This document shows positions 9,110 to 16,971 of a stretch of DNA of 64,000 bases, in pieces. This stretch comes from a bacterium. Its GTDB lineage: Bacteria > Pseudomonadota > Alphaproteobacteria > Micavibrionales > UBA2020. A program made the position numbers and the translations under genes. The notes under the pieces were generated by a model. It worked only from the letters and a program-made list of their open reading frames with translations. It made no database searches and was not told the DNA's origin. Numbering within the stretch: the first letter of the stretch is position 1; each line of letters opens with the position of its first letter. The stretch is from assembly GCA_029945425.1 (NCBI GenBank), contig JAQSDV010000002.1, positions 1,309,960 through 1,373,959 on the forward strand, in the 5' to 3' direction.

Positions 9110-10600
9110 TTACTGATACGCCTCCGCCATCACGTCGAGCAGTTTTTTCTCGAGGTTGTACATCCGCGCGCGTTCGAACAAAATCGGGCGCAGGCCGGAG
9201 GATTTCTGTTTGCCGATGATGCGGCCGAATTCGTCTTCGCCTTCATATTCAAACCTGAACAGGTCCTGCATGGTGACGACTTCGCCCTCCATGCCCGTGA
9301 TTTCGGTGATATGCGTCACTTTGCGCGAGCCGTCGCGCAGGCGCTGCACCTGGATGATGACGTTGACGGCAGACGCGATCTGTTCGCGCACCGCGGAGGA
9401 TGGCAGGTTCAACCCGCCCATCGCGATCATGTTCTCCATACGCGTCAGGGCCTCGCGCGGGTTGTTGGCGTGGACGGTGCCCATGGAGCCGTCGTGGCCC
9501 GTGTTCATCGCCTGCAACAAGTCGAACGCTTCGGGACCGCGCACCTCGCCGACGATGATGCGGTCGGGGCGCATACGCAGGCAGTTTTTGATCAAGTCGC
9601 GCATTTTGACTTCGCCGACGCCCTCAAGGTTGGGCGGGCGGGTTTCGAGGCGCACGACGTGCGGCTGCTGCAGCTGCAATTCGGCGGCGTCTTCGCAGGT
9701 AATAACGCGCTCGCCCTGTTCCATGTAGCGGGTCAAGCAGTTCAGCATTGTCGTCTTGCCCGAACCCGTACCGCCGGAGACGAGCGTGTTCGCGCGGCAG
9801 GCGCCGATGATTTTAATCATCTCCATGCAGGCGGGCGTCATTGCCTTGAATTCCAGCAATTTTTCGAGCGTAAGTTTTTCCTTGGTGAATTTACGAATGG
9901 TCATGCAGCAGCCGTCGATCGCGAGCGGCGGGATGATGACGTTCACGCGTGATCCATCTGGCAAACGCGCGTCGCAAATGGGCGAGCTTTCATCGACGCG
10001 GCGGCCGATGACGCCGACAATACGCTGGCATATGGTCAAAAGATGCTGGTTGTCGCGGAATTCAATGGGCGCGACCTGGATCTTGCCCTTCAATTCGATG
10101 TAAATGGTTTTCGGGCCGTTGATCATGATATCGGCGATACCGTCCATCGCGAGCAATTCTTCAAGCGGGCCGAAGCCGAGCATGTCGTCGGCCGCTTCCT
10201 TGGCAATCTGCTGCAATTCGGCAGGCGTAACGTCGAGGCCGCGGAACTGCCCGATTTCCTGCACGGCGGAGGTGATTTCGTTGCGTGCGGCTTCGGCGTC
10301 CATGCGCGAGAGCGATTTCAGGTCGATACCGTCGCGTAAATCCGCCCAGATGCGCTTGCGCGCGCGGTCCATGCGCGGGTTGGCGACAATTTTTTCGGCG
10401 ACGGGTGCTGCCGCTTCCTTGGCGTGACCGCCTGCGGGCTTCGCCGCAGCAGGTTTCGCCGCTTCTGCGGGTTTGGGTGCCGGTGCCGCAGCAGGTGCGG
10501 CATTTGTAGCGGGTGCAGCAGCGGCAGGCGCAGGTGGTGGTGGCGCGGGCGCTGCGGCAGGTGCCGGCGGCGGAGCGCCATCTGTGCGTTTACCGAACAT
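9110..10600 (-). CDS. cpaF: Flp pilus assembly ATPase CpaF/TadA
   Basis: 496 residues. The first 60 or so are an unusually Ala/Pro-rich low-complexity tract; the secretion ATPase (GspE/VirB11-like) follows. Walker A is SGGTGSGKTTML, the Asp box/Walker B region reads RMRPDRIIVGEVRGPEAFDL and the His box is GSMGTVHANNPREALTRMEN. It hydrolyses ATP at the cytoplasmic face to drive Flp pilin polymerisation. It lies between cpaE and tadB in the conserved operon order. Confidence 0.95.
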   Translation of the reverse strand: MFGKRTDGAPPPAPAAAPAPPPPAPAAAAPATNAAPAAAPAPKPAEAAKPAAAKPAGGHAKEAAAPVAEKIVANPRMDRARKRIWADLRDGIDLKSLSRMDAEAARNEITSAVQEIGQFRGLDVTPAELQQIAKEAADDMLGFGPLEELLAMDGIADIMINGPKTIYIELKGKIQVAPIEFRDNQHLLTICQRIVGVIGRRVDESSPICDARLPDGSRVNVIIPPLAIDGCCMTIRKFTKEKLTLEKLLEFKAMTPACMEMIKIIGACRANTLVSGGTGSGKTTMLNCLTRYMEQGERVITCEDAAELQLQQPHVVRLETRPPNLEGVGEVKMRDLIKNCLRMRPDRIIVGEVRGPEAFDLLQAMNTGHDGSMGTVHANNPREALTRMENMIAMGGLNLPSSAVREQIASAVNVIIQVQRLRDGSRKVTHITEITGMEGEVVTMQDLFRFEYEGEDEFGRIIGKQKSSGLRPILFERARMYNLEKKLLDVMAEAYQ

Positions 10601-10618
10601 GAACGATGCCCTCCCCGA

Positions 10619-11851
10619 TTATTTCTTTTTGCCGCCGAGGTTTTTGAGAAAGCCGAGCCCGCCGCCGTCTTTCTTGTCGGTCTTGGTATCGGTAGCCGCG
10701 CTCAGGCCGCTCGCGCGCGAGGCGATGCCTGCCAGCGATTTCATGATGTCGGCTGCGGCTTTGCTTTGCCCGACCGGCTTGCCGAGCGTCTCGCCGGCGA
10801 CGAAAATCTTTGGCGCATAGGGGATCACCGCGCCCGGATCCCTGTCCAGCGCCATCTTGATATCCTTGGCGGAAACTTCTTCCGAACTCGAGCCGTGCAT
10901 GTTGATGACAACATCAAGTTCATTATGCCCGCCGCGCAGGTGGCGGATTTCATTCATCAGCGTGCGGCAGTTGCGCAAACTGGGCAGCATCGGCGTCGTC
11001 ACCAGAACGATATGCGCGGAGCGCGACATCATGCGTTTCTGCGTCGCCTGCGGCGCACCCGACAGGTCCATGACCACGACGGGATATTTCTGCATCACAC
11101 GGTTGGCGAGCGTTTCGAAACCGTCTGCATCCGGCGCATCGAGCAGCATCGCCTCGCCGCCGCAAACGATGAGGGATAAATGGTCGGTCACGGACTGGAT
11201 AATGCGCTTCACGTCGTCTTCGGTGCCGGACGCGCCGATGCGCACAGCCTCGGCGCGCGGCGCCATGGGCTCGAGGCCATAAGCGATGCCAAGCGATCCT
11301 GCGCTGCCCGCGCAATCCATCAGCATGGTTTTCTGCTTGAAATTCTCGGCGATATCCCAAGCCAGCAATTGCGCCACGCTCGTGGCCCCCACGCCGCCCT
11401 TCGCCCCGATGACGCTGACCAGTTTCGCGCCTGTCAGGCCGCGCTTGTCGACCAGTGCCTTGGCGATCACGTTCACGAAATCGGTTTCGCTGACAGGGCG
11501 CACAAGGTAATCGCGCACCCCCATGCCGACGAGACTGCGGTAAAGATGCACGTCGTTCATCGGGCCGATGATGACGGCGTCGGTGCCTTCGGCGCAGGTG
11601 CCTGCCAGCTGTCCCAGCTGCGCGATGAAGTTTTCCGAGATATCATTGGTTTCGATGATGATGACTTCGGGCGACGCCACTTGCGAATAGGTGGCAATGG
11701 CGGCCTCGATGCCGCCTTGCGTGACCTCGACGCCGACACGCGCAAAACGCCAGTCTGCGGCAAGCTGCCGCGCTGTTGCCGCCGTACCGTCATCCAGCGC
11801 GAAGAAATCGACGCGCGAGGATGGAAGCAATGATGTCGTGATGTCGCTCAT
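10619..11851 (-). CDS. cpaE: Pilus localisation ATPase-like protein CpaE/TadZ
   Basis: 410 residues. An N-terminal receiver-like domain (about 1-130) is followed by a ParA/MinD-type P-loop domain. The P-loop reads GAKGGVGATSVAQ, with Ala in place of the usual Lys-Thr, a common feature of CpaE/TadZ proteins. MDCAGSAGSLGIAYGLEP and VVVMDLSGAPQATQKRMM are the following ParA-like motifs. CpaE/TadZ places the pilus machine at a cell pole. The C-terminus is Lys/Gly-rich. Gap to cpaD 12 bases. Confidence 0.9.
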   Translation of the reverse strand: MSDITTSLLPSSRVDFFALDDGTAATARQLAADWRFARVGVEVTQGGIEAAIATYSQVASPEVIIIETNDISENFIAQLGQLAGTCAEGTDAVIIGPMNDVHLYRSLVGMGVRDYLVRPVSETDFVNVIAKALVDKRGLTGAKLVSVIGAKGGVGATSVAQLLAWDIAENFKQKTMLMDCAGSAGSLGIAYGLEPMAPRAEAVRIGASGTEDDVKRIIQSVTDHLSLIVCGGEAMLLDAPDADGFETLANRVMQKYPVVVMDLSGAPQATQKRMMSRSAHIVLVTTPMLPSLRNCRTLMNEIRHLRGGHNELDVVINMHGSSSEEVSAKDIKMALDRDPGAVIPYAPKIFVAGETLGKPVGQSKAAADIMKSLAGIASRASGLSAATDTKTDKKDGGGLGFLKNLGGKKK

Positions 11852-11863
11852 GCCCCTCCCCGA

Positions 11864-12580
11864 TTACTGCGATGTCGGCTGGCCGGCACTGATGCCGCCG
11901 CCTGAAACCGATGTCGTGCCCGTCGTGCTCGCGTTGAGGCCGGTCAGCGGCGGGTTCGTACGGCCCGACATGTAACCTTCCGTCATAGTACCCTGGCGGC
12001 GGGAAACGCCGTCCGGCGATCCTGCATTGCCCATCAGGTCTTCGGGGTTCGCGATCATCTTGCTCAGCATTGTGCGGGTTTCGCAGCCGATCTGGTATCC
12101 CTCTATCTGCTCCAGCGATGCGGTACCCTGCGCGCCCGGCAGGCGCTTGCAGTCGCGCGGCGCTTGCGCAACGACGGAGGTATAGGCCAGCACAGCATGG
12201 CGCGCGGCCTCGCGGTCGGCTGTTTCGGTGTAATGGACAGTCATATCGGTCAGCCCGTATTGGGCGAAAGCGGTTTTATACTGCTGGCCCAGGCGCATGG
12301 CGGCCATGCGGTTGGTGCTGCCGTACCTTTTCAGGTAGGGCACGACAAGGCGGGGGCGCGAGCGGCCATTATGCTGGAAATCCTGCGCCATGATATTGAC
12401 GTCGGTTGCATCGAACCGCTCTGCGGACAATGTATGCGTGGTCATGATATCCGCGACCACGATTTCGCCTGTTTTCACCTGCGTCGGCGTGTACATGCTG
12501 CACGCGCCAACGGGCAGCGCCGCCACCAGCAGCGCGCAGAGGGCGGATAACTTCGGGGCCGAAAGACGGAAACGGCGCAT
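11864..12580 (-). CDS. cpaD: Pilus assembly lipoprotein CpaD
   Basis: 238 residues. The signal ends in LPVGAC, a lipobox, so the mature protein is probably a lipoprotein. The CpaD domain follows (RLVVPYLKRYGSTNRMAAMR; VHYTETADREAARHAVLAYT). CpaD is the likely outer-membrane partner of the CpaC secretin. It sits 12 bases downstream of cpaC, as in other alphaproteobacterial cpa operons. Confidence 0.88.
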   Translation of the reverse strand: MRRFRLSAPKLSALCALLVAALPVGACSMYTPTQVKTGEIVVADIMTTHTLSAERFDATDVNIMAQDFQHNGRSRPRLVVPYLKRYGSTNRMAAMRLGQQYKTAFAQYGLTDMTVHYTETADREAARHAVLAYTSVVAQAPRDCKRLPGAQGTASLEQIEGYQIGCETRTMLSKMIANPEDLMGNAGSPDGVSRRQGTMTEGYMSGRTNPPLTGLNASTTGTTSVSGGGISAGQPTSQ

Positions 12581-12592
12581 ATGCTTCTCTCC

Positions 12593-14617
12593 TTAATCTA
12601 CTATATAGCCATAGGAACGGCTGCCTGACAGGGCGGCCGACACACGGTCACCATAAATTTTACGCAAGCCTGTGATGAAGGTGCGCGACAAGGGCGTCGC
12701 AGCCGCCATCTGGCTCGGCTTGCGGCGCGGCAGCGGCGCGGAAAGCGTAAGCTTATCAACCTTCCTGGCGGTTAAGGGTTTTACAGGCTGGCCGGCTGCG
12801 GGCTCGATTGCCGAAAGTTTGGCTACAGGCTGGACCGTCGCGGGTTTCGCGGCGGCGAGCTTGTGCCCCTCGCCCATCACCGGTTTGCGGCGCGGGAGCG
12901 GGATTTGCACGGTATCGTCCTGCAGCATGGCAAGGTCGCTGATGGGCAGGTCGCCTATCGGCAGATCCTTCGCCGAAAGTTTTCCGCTTACCGGCAAGGC
13001 AAGGCCGGGGTTATCGTCGATCGGCGCTGCGTCGACCGTGACGACCGGCGCGCCAACCAGCTGGTTGACCTCCGCCTGCTGCACGGCCCGCGTCTTGACG
13101 CCGCGCGGCAGGGCGGGTGCGCCAAGCATGACACCCTTCTCGCCGGCGGTGCGGTCTTCATAACCCTGACGCTGATACTGGCGCGTATCGGGGCGTCTGT
13201 ATTCGTTTTGGGTCTTTTTGGGACGCTCCATCGGTGCCGGATCCATGATGCGGGACGGGGCCGCTTTCGGCGCGACGCCCGGCGTCGGCATGTCGCCCGG
13301 TGCCCAGGTGGGCGCCTTGCTGTTCGTGCCGGTGTGCAGGATCGATTGCAGCGCGTCATTGCCCATCTGCGTCACGCGTTCGGCATGCGCATCGGCAAAG
13401 GGCTCGACCAGATAGGGCGTGACAAGGAACACAAGTTCCGATTCACCGCGCTGGAAGGATTTGGACTTGAAGAGGTTACCCAAAATCGGGATGTCCTTCA
13501 GGCCGGGGAAGCCGTTGAGCGCGTCGACGGAGCGCGAGCGCATCAGCCCCGCCATCATCAGCGTGCCGCCGGACTGCATTTGAACCGTCGTCTGCGCGCG
13601 GCGCACCGACAGGCCCGGAATGACCGTGTTGATCAGGGTCACGCTGTTCGCTTCCGACCGTTCGGACACTTCCGAGGTCAGTTGGAGCGAAATGCGGTCT
13701 TCATCCATCACGGTCGGCACGAAGTTGAGCGAGACGCCGAACTGGCGGAATTCGATCGTGACGTTACCGTCCTGGTCGCGGCCGGCGGGCACGGGGAATT
13801 CACCACCGGCCAAGAAGCCTGCGGTTTCGCCCGAGATCGCGGTCAGCGTGGGTTCTGCAAGAGTATTGATAAGGCCGTCACGTTCCAGCCCGCGCACGTC
13901 GATCGCAAAGGGGCCGAAATGGCCGCCCGGCGGGTCAACGGTCAGCACGCCGTTACCGAACTGGGTCAGCGCGGAGAGGCCGACGCCGGTGACGGTGTCA
14001 AAATCGGTGCCGTTGATGCTGACGCCGAGTTCGCGCAGCACGTCGCGCTGCGCCTCCAGCACTTTTACCTTCAGCATGACCTGCTGTTCGCCCGCAACCG
14101 TCATCAGGTCGACAAGCGTGCGGTTGGTGGCGTTCGCACCGACGAAGCGGTTGGCGATATCGCGCACCTGGTTCGCAACCATCGCGGACGACACGCGGCC
14201 CTTCAGGACCACGCTGTTGTTGACGGTCGAAACGGTGATTTTTTCTTTCGGGAACAGGTTTTTCAGCGTGCCGCGCAGGGTTGCGTCATCGACCGCGACA
14301 TGCACCGCGATATCGGCCAGCTGATTACCCTCCGCATCGAAGGCGAGAATGTTGGTGTCGCCCACGCCGCGCCCGACCACATATAATCTGTCAGCGCGCA
14401 AAGACCCCACATCGGCCACGCCCGGGTTGGCGACAAGAATGTCAGCCGCCGGTCCGGAGAGCATGATCGTCTCGGCCTTGCCGGCGATGAGCGTGATGCT
14501 GGGCTGTGCCGCCCCTTGCGCCACGACCGAAAGGCCTGCCGTCAGCAGCAGCACAGCGGCTGTTGCCAGCGTCCGTCTGCCGAAGCCGCGCTTCATGGCT
14601 GTCATGATATGTTTCAT
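12593..14617 (-). CDS. cpaC: Flp pilus outer-membrane secretin CpaC/RcpA with long C-terminal extension
   Basis: 674 residues. Signal peptide near residues 1-36, N-terminal pilus assembly domain (KAETIMLSGPAADILVANPG), BON-like domain (TLRGTLKNLFPKEKITVSTV), then the secretin domain (ISGETAGFLAGGEFPVPAGR; MQSGGTLMMAGLMRSRSVDA; SELVFLVTPYLVEPFADAHA). It forms the outer-membrane pore for the pilus. After about residue 430 there is an extension of some 240 residues, rich in Pro/Ala/Lys, which contains the motif PLPRRKP twice; this is not part of a normal secretin and makes the protein longer than usual. The start overlaps the cpaB stop by 4 bases. Confidence 0.92.
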   Translation of the reverse strand: MKHIMTAMKRGFGRRTLATAAVLLLTAGLSVVAQGAAQPSITLIAGKAETIMLSGPAADILVANPGVADVGSLRADRLYVVGRGVGDTNILAFDAEGNQLADIAVHVAVDDATLRGTLKNLFPKEKITVSTVNNSVVLKGRVSSAMVANQVRDIANRFVGANATNRTLVDLMTVAGEQQVMLKVKVLEAQRDVLRELGVSINGTDFDTVTGVGLSALTQFGNGVLTVDPPGGHFGPFAIDVRGLERDGLINTLAEPTLTAISGETAGFLAGGEFPVPAGRDQDGNVTIEFRQFGVSLNFVPTVMDEDRISLQLTSEVSERSEANSVTLINTVIPGLSVRRAQTTVQMQSGGTLMMAGLMRSRSVDALNGFPGLKDIPILGNLFKSKSFQRGESELVFLVTPYLVEPFADAHAERVTQMGNDALQSILHTGTNSKAPTWAPGDMPTPGVAPKAAPSRIMDPAPMERPKKTQNEYRRPDTRQYQRQGYEDRTAGEKGVMLGAPALPRGVKTRAVQQAEVNQLVGAPVVTVDAAPIDDNPGLALPVSGKLSAKDLPIGDLPISDLAMLQDDTVQIPLPRRKPVMGEGHKLAAAKPATVQPVAKLSAIEPAAGQPVKPLTARKVDKLTLSAPLPRRKPSQMAAATPLSRTFITGLRKIYGDRVSAALSGSRSYGYIVD

Positions 14618-15498
14618 GGATTTCCTCCCTGTTGTCCGCTGGGGCGGACGGGTACGTTCTGGATGATATTGCCGTTATAAACGCGGACCGAGGCCGCGGG
14701 GCCGCCGGTCGTCAGTACTTCGTTCAGCTTGCGGATGACTTCCGACGTGCCCGCTTCGGTCGTCAGCGGTGTGATGACGGATTCCGCGGTGTCTTTTTCG
14801 CCGATGCGGCGCAGCGCGAGCGACAATTCGCCCATCTGCTGCGCGAGCGCCAGCATCTCGGCACCCTCGCGGGTGACTTCGACGGTCACGACCTTGGCGA
14901 TTTTCGCCTCGCGGCCTTCGTCTTTAAAGCTCTGGTCGACGGCCATAACCTTGACGTTCGACAAGATGGTCTGGCTGGCGAAGCGGCCGATCAGCATTTC
15001 GCCGACCGCCTGCGTGGCACCGGGCAGGTTCGCCTGATAAGACAGAATAATGTCGACCGCGTCGCCGGGGGCGACGAAGCCGCCGACGGAGGTCACATCG
15101 TTGATGCGCAGGCCGACGGCGCGCATGCCGGGGCTGATGGTCGCGGCCAAAAAGTTCTTGCCGCCCTTCACGTCGGGGATCAGCGCCTGGCGCGTGACCG
15201 GTTCGCCCGATTCAATCTGGCGGCGCAGCGGCGTGTCGAAAATTTCGGGTTTCTGGTCGTCGGGATAATCTTCGCGCTTGTAGACGCCGGCATACATGCC
15301 GCCGGACGGCCACGGTTCCCAACGCACGTTTTCGGGCTTCAGCTTTTCGCCCAGTAGCATCTGCTTGCTCGCGACAAGAACTTGCGACGACGTATCGGCG
15401 GTCCGCGCTTTCGGGGACACTTTGGACTGCACGAGGAGCGCGACAACGATCGCTACCATCAGCGCGCCGCCCATCACCATTAATACGCTTCTATTCAT
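14614..15498 (-). CDS. cpaB: Flp pilus assembly protein CpaB/RcpC
   Basis: 294 residues. A single N-terminal membrane anchor (VLMVMGGALMVAIVVALLVQ), then a SAF-like domain (VLVASKQMLLGEKLKPENVR) and the RcpC/CpaB domain (AATISPGMRAVGLRINDVTS; VGGFVAPGDAVDIILSYQ). CpaB is a periplasmic assembly factor that works with the secretin. It overlaps cpaC by 4 bases (ATGA), a sign of coupled translation, and lies 81 bases downstream of cpaA. Confidence 0.9.
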   Translation of the reverse strand: MNRSVLMVMGGALMVAIVVALLVQSKVSPKARTADTSSQVLVASKQMLLGEKLKPENVRWEPWPSGGMYAGVYKREDYPDDQKPEIFDTPLRRQIESGEPVTRQALIPDVKGGKNFLAATISPGMRAVGLRINDVTSVGGFVAPGDAVDIILSYQANLPGATQAVGEMLIGRFASQTILSNVKVMAVDQSFKDEGREAKIAKVVTVEVTREGAEMLALAQQMGELSLALRRIGEKDTAESVITPLTTEAGTSEVIRKLNEVLTTGGPAASVRVYNGNIIQNVPVRPSGQQGGNP

Positions 15499-15579
15499 GT
15501 TAACTCCCCAATCGGATAGTACCCCGATTTCATTCTTGCACAGGAAACCCTGATTGTGTCCAGAAAAAAATGTGGATTC

Positions 15580-16104
15580 TTAATGGATTATTTTAAAAAC
15601 CTCACCTAATTGGTGAGTTATGAGTCCGCTATGCCACAGGGCAATCCATGCCCCGAAACTTATGGCAATACCATATGGAATCTTGCTCTCGCCTTTTTGC
15701 GCAGCGGCCATCCAGCTGCCCTCGGGCGGATTGCGGAACGGCTTTTTCTTTTTCATCCAAAGCGTAAGCACGCCAATCACGCCGCCTGCAACCGCCATCC
15801 AGAACACGAAAACCATGACGCCCTTGGCCGCTATCCAGATCGCAAGGGCCGATGCGAACTTGGAATCCCCGCCCCCCATCATGCCCGCCATAAACATCAG
15901 GTAGGTCACGACAAAAATAATGCCAAGCGCGAGAAAGTGATTCCATAATGGTTGAAAAACTTCGGGCGATGCGACATAGGCGACGCCAAACGCCGCCAGA
16001 ACGACAACTGAATAAAGGTTGGGAATGCGTAAGGAGCGCGCGTCCGACACGCAAGCCATGAGCGTGACCACGAAGACAATGGCGATACAAAGAAGAACAA
16101 TCAT
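15580..16104 (-). CDS. cpaA: Prepilin peptidase CpaA/TadV
   Basis: 174 residues, nearly all membrane helices. It has the short A24 peptidase form: an Asp near residue 21 in ACVSDARSLRIPNLY and the GGGDSKFASALAIW motif with its catalytic Asp. It cleaves the leader of Flp pilins and TadE/F-like pseudopilins at the cytoplasmic membrane. It is 74 bases downstream of the flp gene at 16179 and probably cotranscribed with it. Confidence 0.92.
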   Translation of the reverse strand: MIVLLCIAIVFVVTLMACVSDARSLRIPNLYSVVVLAAFGVAYVASPEVFQPLWNHFLALGIIFVVTYLMFMAGMMGGGDSKFASALAIWIAAKGVMVFVFWMAVAGGVIGVLTLWMKKKKPFRNPPEGSWMAAAQKGESKIPYGIAISFGAWIALWHSGLITHQLGEVFKIIH

Positions 16105-16178
16105 GAAATGGGCAGGCTTTCGGCAGAGTTAGCAGGGCGGCCCGGACGGGACGCCGCAGGGTTGAAGAAGGTCGAAGT

Positions 16179-16331
16179 CTAGAACGCGTCCAGGACGGCG
16201 TTGAAGAAGCTGTTGAGGCGCGAGCCGAGCGCGAACACCGCCGCGACAATCGCCACCGCAATACCGGCCGCGATCAGCCCGTATTCGATTGCTGTTGCGC
16301 CGTCTTCTCTCTTGATGAATTTCTTTAACAT
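16179..16331 (-). CDS. flp: Flp-type pilin (copy next to cpaA)
   Basis: 50 residues from ATG 16331. The peptide starts MLKKFIKREDGATAIEYGLI, with the Flp processing site (G before ATAIEY, Glu at +5) and a hydrophobic segment GIAVAIVAAVFALGS. The frame is open for 20 codons upstream, but AAGGGG lies 7 bases ahead of ATG 16331 and the peptide from there has the standard Flp length, so this start is chosen. The C-terminus (SFFNAVLDAF) differs from that of the second copy at 16515. Confidence 0.93.
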   Translation of the reverse strand: MLKKFIKREDGATAIEYGLIAAGIAVAIVAAVFALGSRLNSFFNAVLDAF

Positions 16332-16450
16332 GAAAAAAACCCCTTGATGCCCTGTCATCACACGAAAATCATGAAAGCCCCATACTTTCATTTTAGTGCC
16401 TCTTCCCTTAAGGCATGATTAAAACGAGGTAAAAGGTGGTTAATGCCTCC

Positions 16451-16486
16451 GCCCAAAACAAAAGCCCGCCTTTGCCTGACGGGCTT
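16451..16486 (-). terminator. Rho-independent terminator after flp copy at 16515
   Basis: AAGCCCG (16462-16468) pairs with CGGGCTT (16480-16486). On the minus strand the hairpin is followed by a T-rich run (TTTTGTTTT). It lies 29 bases past the stop of the upstream flp copy and before the second copy, so it can end or attenuate a short flp-only transcript. Confidence 0.75.
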
Positions 16487-16514
16487 CTGTTTAAGCGATC
16501 GGCAAAGACAAAGA

Positions 16515-16667
16515 TTAGATCTTGTCTTTGACGGTGGTGAACAGTCCGTTAAGGCGCGAGCCGAGGGCGAACACAGCAGCAGCGATTGCGACTGCGATGC
16601 CGGCTGCGATCAGACCGTACTCGATTGCGGTTGCGCCTTCTTCGTTCTGAATGAATTTCTTAAGCAT
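16515..16667 (-). CDS. flp: Flp-type pilin (upstream copy)
   Basis: 50 residues: MLKKFIQNEEGATAIEYGLI, then a hydrophobic segment GIAVAIAAAVFALGS and the tail NGLFTTVKDKI. The leader, cleavage site and hydrophobic core are almost identical to the copy at 16179; the last ten residues differ. A strong ribosome binding site GGAGGG lies about 6 bases upstream of ATG 16667. It is followed by its own terminator, so it is likely the major, highly expressed pilin. This functional ranking is inference. Confidence 0.94.
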   Translation of the reverse strand: MLKKFIQNEEGATAIEYGLIAAGIAVAIAAAVFALGSRLNGLFTTVKDKI

Positions 16668-16910
16668 AGGTACCCTCCATAGGTATGTTTGAGTTTTTCT
16701 GTTTGCGTTCGTTTTAAGGTTGTGAACCCGTTTCCCTTATATCTTTATCATACGACGGATTCGCTTAACATTCAGTAAATAGAGGGTATAGGACTGGTTA
16801 ATTTTCAAGTATTCGCACCGATTGTGTAGTCGATAGAGGTTTTATTTGCATCAAATTTGATATTCTAAAAAGTATTTAAAATTGTTTATAGTCCTCTCCT
16901 TGTAATCAAA
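16668..16910 (-). promoter_or_regulatory. Leader/promoter region of the flp-cpa locus
   Basis: About 240 AT-rich bases without a gene between the flp start and the tadG terminator. On the minus strand it contains TTTA-N7-TTAA at 16764-16778, one mismatch from the TTAA-N7-TTAA half-site pattern of the alphaproteobacterial cell-cycle regulator CtrA, which controls pilin genes in Caulobacter. This is a weak motif match only. The GGAGGG ribosome binding site sits at its 3' end. Confidence 0.35.
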
Positions 16911-16913
16911 GAG

Positions 16914-16942
16914 AAAAGCCGGGAACTGCTTCCCGGCTTTTT
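16914..16942 (-). terminator. Rho-independent terminator after tadG
   Basis: AAAGCCGGGAA (16915-16925) and TTCCCGGCTTT (16930-16940) form a perfect 11-base stem with a CTGC loop. T residues flank both sides (TTTTCTCTTT on the minus strand). It lies about 30 bases after the tadG stop codon. Confidence 0.88.
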
Positions 16943-16971
16943 GTTGAACGTCTGTGATTCAGTTGCAACAG

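Noticed and set aside
12863..14386. Long + strand open frame of 507 codons opposite cpaC
   Set aside because: The minus strand has an intact CpaC secretin. The + frame translation is His/Arg-rich and matches nothing.
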